From: Pseudovibrio sp. Tun.PSC04-5.I4
GTDB taxonomy: Bacteria > Pseudomonadota > Alphaproteobacteria > Rhizobiales > Stappiaceae
DNA: 64,000 bases
Assembly: GCF_900104145.1 (NCBI RefSeq)
Contig: NZ_FNLB01000006.1
Coordinates: 1,943,001 to 2,007,000, forward strand
Reading direction: 5' to 3'
Of this stretch, positions 17,360-25,154 are shown one piece after another. Position numbers and translations under genes: made by a program. Below the pieces are notes generated by a model. That model ran no database searches and was not told the origin of the DNA. It saw only the letters and a list, made by a program, of their open reading frames with translations. The stretch's first letter is position 1. Each line of letters starts with the position of its first letter.

Positions 17360-18190
17360 ATGTCTGAAGCAGCCACCACAAAGGAACAAGCAGACGAAGA
17401 CCGCCCAATGCTGGGCAAGCTCCTGCACAATGGTGTTCAGCGCATTGTAATGCAGCGTCCAAAACGCATGAATGCCCTTTCCATGGCCATGATGAAGGAA
17501 CTCTGCGACGCACTGGATGAAGCCGCAAAGAACCCGGAAGTGCGCGTTGTGCTTCTTGGCGCGGAAGGTAAAGTCTTCTGCGCAGGTCATGACCTGAAAG
17601 AACTGACAGCGGCACGGGCAAAAGCAGACGGCGGCAAAGTCTTCTACCAACAGACTTTTGATCAATGTGCTGTGCTTATGCAAAAAATCGTAAACCTGCC
17701 AAAGCCCGTCATCGCCGTCGTCACCGGTGTTGCAACAGCTGCTGGCTGCCAGTTGGTCGCCTCTTGTGATCTGGCGCTGGCACTGGATACAGCCACATTC
17801 TGCACTCCGGGCGTCAATATCGGCCTGTTCTGCTCCACTCCAATGGTTGCCCTCACCCGCAATATAGGCCGCAAACAAGCAATGGAAATGCTGCTAACAG
17901 GTGAAAGCATCGATGCATCAGCCGCAAAAGAATACGGCTTAATCAACCGCGTGGTTCAGGCAGATTACCTGGAAGTCGTGGTTCAAAAATACGCTGAGGC
18001 TATTGCTTCCAAATCTGCTTTAACCGTGAGGACTGGCAAGGAAGCCTTCTACAAACAGGCTGAAATGCCTCTGGCAGAAGCTTACGCCTACACCTCTCAG
18101 GTCATGGCAGAAAACATGCTGGCCAACGACGCTGAAGAAGGCATCAACGCCTTCCTCCAAAAGCGCAAGCCAGACTGGAAAGACAACTGA
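17360..18190 (+). CDS. enoyl-CoA hydratase/isomerase family protein (ECHDC3-like)
   Basis: 276-aa crotonase-fold protein. Oxyanion-hole motif FCAGHDLKEL and the second motif GVATAAGCQLVASCDLA are present; FCSTPMVALTRNIG is characteristic of the ECHDC3-like branch. In place of the two catalytic Glu of true hydratases this branch has other residues (the GVATAAGCQ segment lacks Glu), so the reaction is uncertain. It starts a four-gene same-strand run (74-aa protein, DUF3052-CoA-binding protein, then metY after a gap). GGAGAGA precedes the ATG. Confidence 0.88.
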   Translation: MSEAATTKEQADEDRPMLGKLLHNGVQRIVMQRPKRMNALSMAMMKELCDALDEAAKNPEVRVVLLGAEGKVFCAGHDLKELTAARAKADGGKVFYQQTFDQCAVLMQKIVNLPKPVIAVVTGVATAAGCQLVASCDLALALDTATFCTPGVNIGLFCSTPMVALTRNIGRKQAMEMLLTGESIDASAAKEYGLINRVVQADYLEVVVQKYAEAIASKSALTVRTGKEAFYKQAEMPLAEAYAYTSQVMAENMLANDAEEGINAFLQKRKPDWKDN

Positions 18191-18414
18191 TGGCTCGTAT
18201 TACTGAATTTAAATTGGGCAGCAAGAAAGATCTTAAAATTCACGATGGGATTCCTGCAACCGTGTACAAACAGGACGTGGATGGCAATTCAATTATTCAG
18301 ATAGAAACCTATGGCAGACAAAATCGAGAATTTCCCGGCAAAACAAGCCAGGTCATTCAACTGGACGAAAAAGCTGCCCTAGAACTTGTACAAATTATAT
18401 TGAACAAAACGTAG
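18190..18414 (+). CDS. small conserved hypothetical protein, translationally coupled to ECH
   Basis: 74 aa. Its ATG shares one base with the upstream TGA (TGATG), a layout that implies translational coupling. The C-terminal half, IIQIETYGRQNREFPGKTSQ followed by a helix (DEKAALELVQIIL), recalls small stand-alone proteins that databases label hypothetical, though I recall this from pattern only. The segment is polar with no signal or membrane helix. It is 8 bp upstream of the DUF3052-CoA-binding gene. No function is claimed. Confidence 0.72.
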   Translation: MARITEFKLGSKKDLKIHDGIPATVYKQDVDGNSIIQIETYGRQNREFPGKTSQVIQLDEKAALELVQIILNKT

Positions 18415-18422
18415 GTCAATCA

Positions 18423-19325
18423 ATGAATGCCGGGTATTCCAAAAAGTCACTAGCACAAAAACTAGGTCTGAAGCCCGGCATGACTTGCTGGCACTACAAT
18501 AGACCTAAATCTGTTTCCGATGAGATAGCATCAGGTGTTGAAGGCTTAACACTGCAACCAACTCTGGAAACCGGTGTGGACGTTGCCCATATCTTTGTCA
18601 CAGGTCAAAGCGAACTCGCTGATCTCTTATGTAAGCTGCGATTGAAACTGGATGCGGACGGAATGGTTTGGGTGTCCTGGCCCAAGAAAGCGTCAAAAAT
18701 CCCTTCGGAAGTAACCGAAGAGACTGTGAAAGACATTTGCTTGCCTCTGGGGCTTGTCGATATCAAGGTCTGCGCAGTGGATGCAATCTGGTCCGGCCTC
18801 AAACTTGTCATTCGTAAGGAGCTACGCGCACAGCACCGGCAAGCGCAGCTGGCAGCTAAAAAATTGCAGAAAGATGATAACAACATGAACCACGATCACT
18901 ACACCGATGATTACATTGCAGGAATTCTGGACACCACCAAAACCATTGCTTTGGTGGGTGCCAGCTCCAATGAGGAACGCCCAAGCTACCGCGTTTTGAA
19001 CTATCTTCTGGGTAAGGGATACACCGTCTACCCAATCAACCCCGGCCAGGCAGGTAACGAAATTGCTGGCGCCAAAGTCTATGCGTCCCTGACAGACCTT
19101 CCAGAACCAGCGGACATGATTGATGTCTTCCGCAATTCTGAGGCAGCTGGCGGCGTGATTGATGAAGCACTAGCGCTCCCAACCCCACCAAAAACCATCT
19201 GGTTGCAACTCGGCGTCCGTAATGATGAAGCCGCAAGCCGCGCGCAGGCCAAGGGAATCAACGTGGTGATGGACCGCTGTCCAAAAATCGAAATTCCGCG
19301 CCTAGCCGCAATTAAAGCGGCTTAA
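18423..19325 (+). CDS. fusion of DUF3052 and CoA-binding (YccU-like) domains
   Basis: One uninterrupted 300-aa frame carries two modules usually encoded separately. Residues 1-140 match DUF3052: start MNAGYSKKSLAQKLGLKPG, then WVSWPKKASKIPSEVTEE and LGLVDIKVCAVDAIWSGLK. Residues about 155-300 are a Rossmann-like CoA-binding protein: TIALVGASSNEERPSYRVL, YPINPGQAGNEIAG, DVFRNSEAAGG, WLQLGVRNDEAA, MDRCPKIE. The internal ATG at 18885 is the usual start of the second protein, and an out-of-frame TAA sits just before it. CoA-binding proteins of this type commonly precede metY in alphaproteobacteria, as here. Confidence 0.85.
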   Translation: MNAGYSKKSLAQKLGLKPGMTCWHYNRPKSVSDEIASGVEGLTLQPTLETGVDVAHIFVTGQSELADLLCKLRLKLDADGMVWVSWPKKASKIPSEVTEETVKDICLPLGLVDIKVCAVDAIWSGLKLVIRKELRAQHRQAQLAAKKLQKDDNNMNHDHYTDDYIAGILDTTKTIALVGASSNEERPSYRVLNYLLGKGYTVYPINPGQAGNEIAGAKVYASLTDLPEPADMIDVFRNSEAAGGVIDEALALPTPPKTIWLQLGVRNDEAASRAQAKGINVVMDRCPKIEIPRLAAIKAA

Positions 19326-19339
19326 ATCTTAAAAGCATC

Positions 19340-19381
19340 TTGCTCTCAGCCAAGATTTCACGATCAAACCGCTGAGAGCAA
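19340..19381 (+). other. perfect 10-bp inverted repeat after the CoA-binding gene
   Basis: TTGCTCTCAG (19340-19349) and CTGAGAGCAA (19372-19381) are exactly complementary across a 22-nt loop. It begins 14 bp past the stop codon. There is no T-tract, so it is not a canonical terminator; it may stabilise the 3' end or be a factor-dependent stop. Confidence 0.5.
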
Positions 19382-19600
19382 CGCCCAACACCACACCGCG
19401 AAATAGAACATTATTCTAATTTCACCTCAATGCACGCAAACTCAGTTTCACGCATCAAATTGCAACCTGTTAGCTTGAGCTTTCCGCAACAGATGAAGTG
19501 CATTCATTCAGCCCTCAACGCTTGCCAACCTTAAGTTGCCCCCCCATAGTTCCTGTCGGGAAAATATATATAATTTAGCAGATTGTGGACGTGCCTGTTC

Positions 19601-19671
19601 AAGGGAGATGCTGTGGCATCCTGCTTGCACAGCATCAGGCCATCCTGCAAAAGCATTGAAAGGACAGCCCC
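19601..19671 (+). promoter_or_regulatory. structured leader of metY, possible pseudoknot
   Basis: GATGCTGTG (19607-19615) and CACAGCATC (19628-19636) form a perfect 9-bp stem with a 12-nt loop. Loop bases TGCTT (19622-19626) can pair with AAGCA (19651-19655), immediately before the Shine-Dalgarno AAAGGA. The layout (5' hairpin, loop pairing with a segment next to the SD) resembles H-type pseudoknot switches of the SAM-II/SAM-V kind that often control this gene family, but the conserved SAM-II bases are not seen. A regulatory role is inference. Confidence 0.4.
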
Positions 19672-20955
19672 ATGAGCGAAACAACTCCTGGCTTTGATAC
19701 CCTAGCAATTCACGCTGGCGCAAAACCTGATCCAACAACAGGTGCACGCACCACACCAATCTACCAGACAACTGCTTTCGTGTTTGACGATGTGGACCAT
19801 GCAGCCGCCCTCTTCGGCCTTCAGGCATTTGGCAACATCTACACCCGCATCACCAACCCAACCACCGCTGTATTGGAAGAACGCGTTGCAGCGCTGGAAG
19901 GCGGCACAGCAGCACTGGCGCTGGCCTCCGGTCACTCAGCGCAGCTTGTAGCACTCCACGCACTCATGACACCGGGCTGCAATGTTGTTGCATCCAAGCG
20001 CATGTATGGCGGAACCATCAACCAGTTCAGTCATTCCTTCAAAAGCTTCGGCTGGGACGTGAAGTGGGCAGAAGATCTCGACGCAGCCAGCTTTGCCGCA
20101 CAGATTGACGAAAATACCCGTGCCGTGTTCATTGAATCCCTGGCAAATCCCGGCGGTATTGTCATGGATATGGACGGCATTTCAGCTGTCGCAAAAGAAG
20201 CCGGTGTTCCGCTGATCGTCGACAACACAATGGCAACCCCATACCTGTGCCAGCCGATCAAGCATGGTGCAGACATAGTGCTCCACTCCCTGACCAAGTT
20301 CATGGGCGGACATGGCAATTCCATGGGCGGTGCAATTGTAGATGCAGGAACGTTCGACTGGGCAGCCTCTGGCAATTACCCGATGCTTACAGAACCACGG
20401 CCTGAGTACAACGGCATGGTTCTCCATGAGACATTCGGCAATATCGCATTTGCCATCTGCTGCCGAGTCCTTGGCCTGCGTGATCTGGGTCCTGCAATTT
20501 CTCCGCAAAACTCATTCTTGCTGCTAACTGGTATCGAGACACTGGCACTGCGCATGCAAAAGCATTGCGATAATGCCCTCCAGACAGCAGAGTTCCTGAG
20601 TACTCATTCTGCCGTCAGTTGGGTTTCCTACTCTGGTCTGACGAACGATCCGTTCCATCAGGCACAGCAAAAGTACTGCCCTAAAGGCGCTGGCGCTGTC
20701 TTCACTTTCGGTCTGAAAGGTGGATATGAGGCAGGCATAGAGCTGGTGAAAAACTTGGAGCTGTTCTCACATTTGGCCAACATCGGCGACACACGCTCTC
20801 TCGTTATCCATCCCGCCTCAACAACACACCGCCAGTTGACAGATGAGCAGAAGACAGCAGCAGGTGCTGGACCAGACGTGGTGCGCCTGTCCATCGGCAT
20901 TGAAAATGTTGAAGACATCATCGGGGATCTGAAACAGGCACTTGAGAAGGTATAA
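19672..20955 (+). CDS. metY: O-acetylhomoserine aminocarboxypropyltransferase (sulfhydrylase)
   Basis: Makes homocysteine from O-acetylhomoserine and sulfide, using PLP. The 427-aa protein begins FDTLAIHAGAKPDPTTGART, has YTRITNPTTAVLEERVAALE, and carries the PLP Lys209 in LHSLTKFMGGHGN; SLVIHPASTTHRQL is the substrate-binding arginine region. The length and the long insertion after Lys209 favour the MetY group over MetB/MetZ. AAAGGA precedes the ATG by 7-8 nt. A strong bidirectional terminator follows. Confidence 0.95.
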   Translation: MSETTPGFDTLAIHAGAKPDPTTGARTTPIYQTTAFVFDDVDHAAALFGLQAFGNIYTRITNPTTAVLEERVAALEGGTAALALASGHSAQLVALHALMTPGCNVVASKRMYGGTINQFSHSFKSFGWDVKWAEDLDAASFAAQIDENTRAVFIESLANPGGIVMDMDGISAVAKEAGVPLIVDNTMATPYLCQPIKHGADIVLHSLTKFMGGHGNSMGGAIVDAGTFDWAASGNYPMLTEPRPEYNGMVLHETFGNIAFAICCRVLGLRDLGPAISPQNSFLLLTGIETLALRMQKHCDNALQTAEFLSTHSAVSWVSYSGLTNDPFHQAQQKYCPKGAGAVFTFGLKGGYEAGIELVKNLELFSHLANIGDTRSLVIHPASTTHRQLTDEQKTAAGAGPDVVRLSIGIENVEDIIGDLKQALEKV

Positions 20956-21009
20956 CCATATTCATCAATGAGTTAGATGGATGAATCTAACAACACATTG
21001 CAAGAGAAC

Positions 21010-21038
21010 AAAAAAGGCGCCCTGCAGGCGCCTTTTCT
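21010..21038. terminator. bidirectional terminator between metY and ctaA
   Basis: AAAAGGCGCC (21012-21021) and GGCGCCTTTT (21027-21036) are a perfect 10-bp stem with a 5-nt loop, with A and T tracts on either side. It serves both convergent genes. Confidence 0.92.
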
Positions 21039-21076
21039 AATTTATGATCAAACACTTAAACAACCAATCCGACTCA

Positions 21077-22162
21077 TTATCGCAAAGCAGCTTCTTTCTC
21101 ACGGCGCAGCAAACAAACCTGCTCCACTGCCAAAGCCAAAACGATGAGCGCCATCGCCTGATGCGCAAGTGCACGATCCATCGGCACCATGCCAAGGAGT
21201 GTCAACACACCCAAAACAACCTGCACAATGATGGCCACCATCAACCAGCTCGCATTGCGTTTAAGCGCATCATCTCTGTTTGCGCGAACCAGATAGAAGC
21301 CCTGCAGGAAAACAACCAGAACAAGCGCGTAAGCCACCATGCGATGTTGGAACTGCACCATCATCACATTCTCAAAAAAATTCGCCCACGCTGGTGACAT
21401 AACGAAAAGGCCGGAAGGAATGATCTGCCCATCCATCAGCGGCCACGTGTTAAATGTGAGGCCAGCATTAAGCCCTGCCACCAAACCGCCAAGGAAAAGC
21501 TGGAACAGCACCAGTCCAACAAGACCATAAGCCGTACCAAGACCTTTCCCAAACTCGGACCAATCATCCATTTTCAGATCAGCCCGCTGCTTCAACACAC
21601 CAGCAAAATAATAGAGATAAGCGAACAGGATACAAGCCACGCTCAGATGGATCGCCAACCGGTATTGGCTCACATCAACACGGTTCACCAGCCCGGAAGC
21701 AACCATCCACCACCCAATTGCGCCCTGCAAGCCACCCAATGCAAATGCCACAACCAACCGTGGCTTTAGCCAGGAACTAACTTGTCCACGTGCCCAGAAC
21801 CATACCAACGGCACAAAGAAGAAGAGACCGATAACGCGGCCCAGCAGGCGATGTCCCCACTCCCACCAGAAGATGTTTTTAAACTCACCAAGGCTCATAC
21901 CATCATTGAGAAGTTTGTACTGCGGGATCTGCCTGTATTTCTCAAACTCCACCGCCCACTCCTGCGCATTCAGCGGTGGAATAGCACCATGAATTGGCTT
22001 CCACTCAGTGATGGAAAGCCCCGATTCAGTAAGCCGCGTAGCCCCGCCAACCACAACCATGCATAAAATAATGAAGCAAATGAACAGCAACCAGACGCGA
22101 ATTTGGCGGCGATCGGAAATTTCTTTTGCTGAAAGATCAGCACTATAAAAAGGAATAGTCAT
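21077..22162 (-). CDS. ctaA: heme A synthase (COX15/CtaA)
   Basis: Inner-membrane enzyme oxidising heme O to heme A for cytochrome c oxidase. The 361-aa protein has about eight membrane segments in two repeated four-helix halves. Heme-ligand histidines lie in helices with WWEWGHRLLGRVIG, LAIHLSVACIL, FQHRMVAYALV and LAHQAMALIVL; the N-terminal GGATRLTESGLSITEW segment is a family mark. Length fits the type 2 alphaproteobacterial form. The adjacent DUF2842 gene is a frequent neighbour. Confidence 0.96.
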   Translation of the reverse strand: MTIPFYSADLSAKEISDRRQIRVWLLFICFIILCMVVVGGATRLTESGLSITEWKPIHGAIPPLNAQEWAVEFEKYRQIPQYKLLNDGMSLGEFKNIFWWEWGHRLLGRVIGLFFFVPLVWFWARGQVSSWLKPRLVVAFALGGLQGAIGWWMVASGLVNRVDVSQYRLAIHLSVACILFAYLYYFAGVLKQRADLKMDDWSEFGKGLGTAYGLVGLVLFQLFLGGLVAGLNAGLTFNTWPLMDGQIIPSGLFVMSPAWANFFENVMMVQFQHRMVAYALVLVVFLQGFYLVRANRDDALKRNASWLMVAIIVQVVLGVLTLLGMVPMDRALAHQAMALIVLALAVEQVCLLRREKEAALR

Positions 22163-22416
22163 GGCACCTAATCGATAAGCTCATTTGCAACCTGTATAGG
22201 TCAGTTCCCTGCAGAAATCAGGAAAAATCCGTAGATCAGCACAGTACTCTAGACAAATTACCTAGATTTTTCCGTGTCCCCACTGAACCGGAATAGGCCT
22301 GATCTGTCATACGCTTAGAGTAAAAACTGGAAAACAACGAACAATCGCCCTCGTTTTATACGCAGGATCCACTTGAAAAATATGTGTAATTTGAACTATG
22401 GCTTGCGGAGAAAAGA

Positions 22417-22440
22417 AAAGCCCATACGACAAAGGGCTTT
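22417..22440 (+). promoter_or_regulatory. hairpin just upstream of the DUF2842 ribosome-binding site
   Basis: AAAGCCC (22417-22423) and GGGCTTT (22434-22440) form a perfect 7-bp stem with a 10-nt loop ending 2 bp before the AAGGAG Shine-Dalgarno. It may modulate translation; the short T-run makes a terminator less likely. Confidence 0.35.
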
Positions 22441-22453
22441 CAAGGAGAACTGA

Positions 22454-22657
22454 ATGGCTTCGTCCCTGCGCCGATTTGTTGGCATGGTATTTCTGGTGAG
22501 TTTCGTGCTGGTCTACTGTTTCATCGTCATGGTAATCGGCGATATCACAATGGTAAACCAACACTGGTCCCTGAAACTGGTCTTCTTCGCCATTACTGGC
22601 CTGATCTGGGTCGTACCTGCAGCTATGATCATCAGCTGGACCTACAAAAAACGCTAG
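22454..22657 (+). CDS. DUF2842 family small membrane protein
   Basis: 67 aa with two transmembrane helices (VGMVFLVSFVLVYCFIVMVIG and LVFFAITGLIWVVPAAMIISW) and a basic C-terminus. Pattern and size match DUF2842, an alphaproteobacterial family of unknown function often near heme A or cytochrome oxidase genes. AAGGAG 5 nt before the ATG supports the start. Its last 4 bp overlap the convergent deacetylase gene. Confidence 0.82.
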   Translation: MASSLRRFVGMVFLVSFVLVYCFIVMVIGDITMVNQHWSLKLVFFAITGLIWVVPAAMIISWTYKKR

Positions 22658-23760
22658 GCTTTCTGCTTCATCACCCCACGCAATGCGTTACGGATGCGCC
22701 GCGCAGCATGATACGCAACAAACGCTGCACCAGTCAGATACACATCAACCATCCTCTGGTTCTGGTGCATTCCGTTTAATGACACACGTGGCAAGTGGAA
22801 CCGTCGCTTCAGGCTCCCTGCCCTTAATGTCCCCGGCTGTGTCGTAACTGCAGCCACAAATCCCATTTCCTCAGCAACAGCTTCACAGCGTTCATCAACT
22901 GCAGCAGGAAACCCATAGGGGTACGCCAGCACAACAGGCTCAAGCCCCAAACGATCTTTCATTTCATCCAGACCTGATTGAATGTGCTGCCGCATATCTT
23001 CAGCACTGCTCAATCGCGCCAACATCGGATGGGTATCCGTATGCGCGCCAAGCGTTACCAGCGGGTCTTGATTAAACTCCCGTAAATCCTCAAAGGAGAG
23101 GATCAAATCTTTACACAGCGCACGCCAGTCCAAACCATAACACTCCGCAGCATCTCGAATTGCGCTGCGTTGTTCCTCTTCCGTGAGCCTGCAAATTAAT
23201 GCATCGCGAGCAGCACCAAACGCCTCATTTTTCTCTTCAAGCGTGGCACAAGGATAGACAAGAGATGTGGACCTATGTCGTATGGTCAAGGAATCATTGT
23301 CAGCAATCAACCGCTCAAGAATCACCCACCAAAGTTCTGAATTGTGATTGCTGTATTCGCTGGTTACAAAAACAGTAAAAGGAACATTCAGCTCCTTTAA
23401 AATCGGGTAAGCCACATCACGGTTATCTTTGTAACCATCATCAAACGTGAGAACTGCAAACTTGTTCCGCTCAGCTCTGGGCAACTCCAACCGTCGAAGC
23501 CCTTCTTCCAATGACACAAATTCATATCCTGCGTCGCGAACCTGCCCAACAGTTTCACGCAGAAACTCAGGTGTAATCTCAAGCAGTTTATTGGGTTGAA
23601 ACATACGATCAGACGCTGGCAAAACCCGGTGCAGCGTAAATATAACGCCATCTCCAGCAGTCATGGCGCGAAAAAGCCGTGCGGGTCCACTGCTACTCAA
23701 GAGGTAGCTCGCATATTTAATAATCAAATGTTTGAAGGTGATCCGCACAGGGAACCCCAT
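22654..23760 (-). CDS. polysaccharide deacetylase family protein (NodB fold)
   Basis: 368 aa. The NodB domain shows the TFDDGYKDN motif (catalytic base and metal Asp, about residue 105), the HTDTHPML His-containing metal motif and AYPYGFPAAV. An N-terminal RLFRAMTAGDGVIFTLHRV segment is typical of exopolysaccharide-locus deacetylases. There is no signal peptide, so it is probably cytoplasmic and may act on lipid-linked or intracellular sugars. It opens the exopolysaccharide region and diverges from the CelD-like gene. Confidence 0.87.
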   Translation of the reverse strand: MGFPVRITFKHLIIKYASYLLSSSGPARLFRAMTAGDGVIFTLHRVLPASDRMFQPNKLLEITPEFLRETVGQVRDAGYEFVSLEEGLRRLELPRAERNKFAVLTFDDGYKDNRDVAYPILKELNVPFTVFVTSEYSNHNSELWWVILERLIADNDSLTIRHRSTSLVYPCATLEEKNEAFGAARDALICRLTEEEQRSAIRDAAECYGLDWRALCKDLILSFEDLREFNQDPLVTLGAHTDTHPMLARLSSAEDMRQHIQSGLDEMKDRLGLEPVVLAYPYGFPAAVDERCEAVAEEMGFVAAVTTQPGTLRAGSLKRRFHLPRVSLNGMHQNQRMVDVYLTGAAFVAYHAARRIRNALRGVMKQKA

Positions 23761-23902
23761 TTCTCAATATGAAACTGTATCAAATTGTAACTGGCAAATA
23801 TTTACGAATAATTTCAATTTATGTAGATCTTACCAATAGAATTTGAGATTCATTAAGAGCTTGGAACTAATAATTCCTCGTAATTCATTTAGGGCATCAT
23901 CA

Positions 23903-25120
23903 ATGACACTTCCTCAACCCATCGCAGATCGTGAGGTCAGCGCATACGCGCAACATGAAAATGCTGTGGATTTGGAAGATTTTACCATCCAACTTATTCC
24001 AATGAATCGCCTGTCCGAGCTTCACGGAGATTGGCTTTGGTTGGAGAAGCAGCACCTTGGCAGTCCTTATCACGCATATGAATGGTGTAAAAGCTGGTGT
24101 GATCATATTGCAGATAAAGAACACGCTACGCCTTTATTCCTTGCCGGATACCACCGAGATTCCATTCATTTCCTACTCCCACTCGCGGTCCAGACTCGCC
24201 ATCTTGTAAAATCAGTAAAATGGTTGGGCGAGGATATCTTCAACCAGAATACAGGTTATTGGTCAGAGCAGATTCTGAATCTAAAAGATATTGAGAGGCT
24301 TCGCCCCACTCTTGTCGATGCACTAAAAGAGTATGGCGTTGACCTGATCCGCCTAGGCAATATGCCTAGAACCATTGGGAAACACCGAAATCCGCTAGTC
24401 AGAGAGCACGACGTTACAAGCACAAATGCAATCTATCCGTTTGAACTACAAAAACCTGCGGAAGAATTTGTCAAAACCAAACGCTCTAAAGCTGCCCGAA
24501 AAAAGCACCGCGGCAAGCTCACCAAACTACAGCAATCGGGCACAGTTGAGTTCATAACTGAAACAACATCAGAAGGCACATTGGCTGCCATCAATGCCAT
24601 GATCGGCCAACGCGAAACGCGCCAGGCGGAAACCGGCATTCCAACGGCGTTCTCATCGCTCAATTACCAAAGCTTTATTCGCGACGCATTTGCAAACCTT
24701 TCCCGTGGGACGAGCCCAACCAAGCCTATTATCTACAGCCTGCGATTAGATGGCGAGATCATCAGCACCTGCCTCAGCTTGAAGGCTGCAGATAGGTTGT
24801 ACTGCTATTCCACCTCCATCATCAACGGCGAATTGATGCGTCACAGTCCTGGCGAACTGCTCATGCAGCACGTTATTGAGGACATGTGCGAAGAAGGTAT
24901 TGCAATCTTTGATTTTGGGCTTGGAAAAGAGCGCTTCAAACTGTCGTGGGCAGAACCTGAATCTCTTCAGGATTGGATTGAGCCATTGACACTGAAGGGC
25001 AAAATTGCTGCTGAGCTGGAAAGCCTGAAACTCATCGCAAAACGCAAGTTGCGTAACAACCAACAATTCTGGAAGTTTTACAGGTACATCAGAGGTTCAT
25101 TTGCACGGCTTATGAGCTAA
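23903..25120 (+). CDS. CelD/BcsL-type GNAT acetyltransferase
   Basis: About 405 aa, double GNAT-like fold of the CelD (cellulose-biosynthesis-associated acyltransferase) family. The C-terminal half has YSLRLDGEIISTCLSLKA, YCYSTSIINGE, SPGELLMQHVIEDM and the characteristic FDFGLGKERFKLSWAE. The ATG at 23903 has AGGG nearby; the upstream TTG at 23843 lacks one. Probable role: acyl modification of the exopolysaccharide or its precursor (inference from neighbours). It converges with the Wzz/GumC-like gene, 34 bp apart. Confidence 0.85.
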   Translation: MTLPQPIADREVSAYAQHENAVDLEDFTIQLIPMNRLSELHGDWLWLEKQHLGSPYHAYEWCKSWCDHIADKEHATPLFLAGYHRDSIHFLLPLAVQTRHLVKSVKWLGEDIFNQNTGYWSEQILNLKDIERLRPTLVDALKEYGVDLIRLGNMPRTIGKHRNPLVREHDVTSTNAIYPFELQKPAEEFVKTKRSKAARKKHRGKLTKLQQSGTVEFITETTSEGTLAAINAMIGQRETRQAETGIPTAFSSLNYQSFIRDAFANLSRGTSPTKPIIYSLRLDGEIISTCLSLKAADRLYCYSTSIINGELMRHSPGELLMQHVIEDMCEEGIAIFDFGLGKERFKLSWAEPESLQDWIEPLTLKGKIAAELESLKLIAKRKLRNNQQFWKFYRYIRGSFARLMS

Positions 25121-25154
25121 CCCCCGGACACACCAAACAGCAAATCGACAGCTC

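Larger units (their letters stand above)
19326..19671. other. intergenic region between the CoA-binding gene and metY
   Basis: 346 bp with no gene. The left part holds a long perfect hairpin (19340-19381); the middle is unremarkable apart from an AT-rich stretch (AATATATATAATTT near 19562) that could be a -10 region; the right part is a structured metY leader, listed separately. Confidence 0.55.

Noticed and set aside
19560..19671. SAM-II riboswitch upstream of metY
   Set aside because: The 5' hairpin and loop-to-SD pairing layout is similar, but the conserved SAM-II nucleotides were not found; kept only as an unnamed structured leader.
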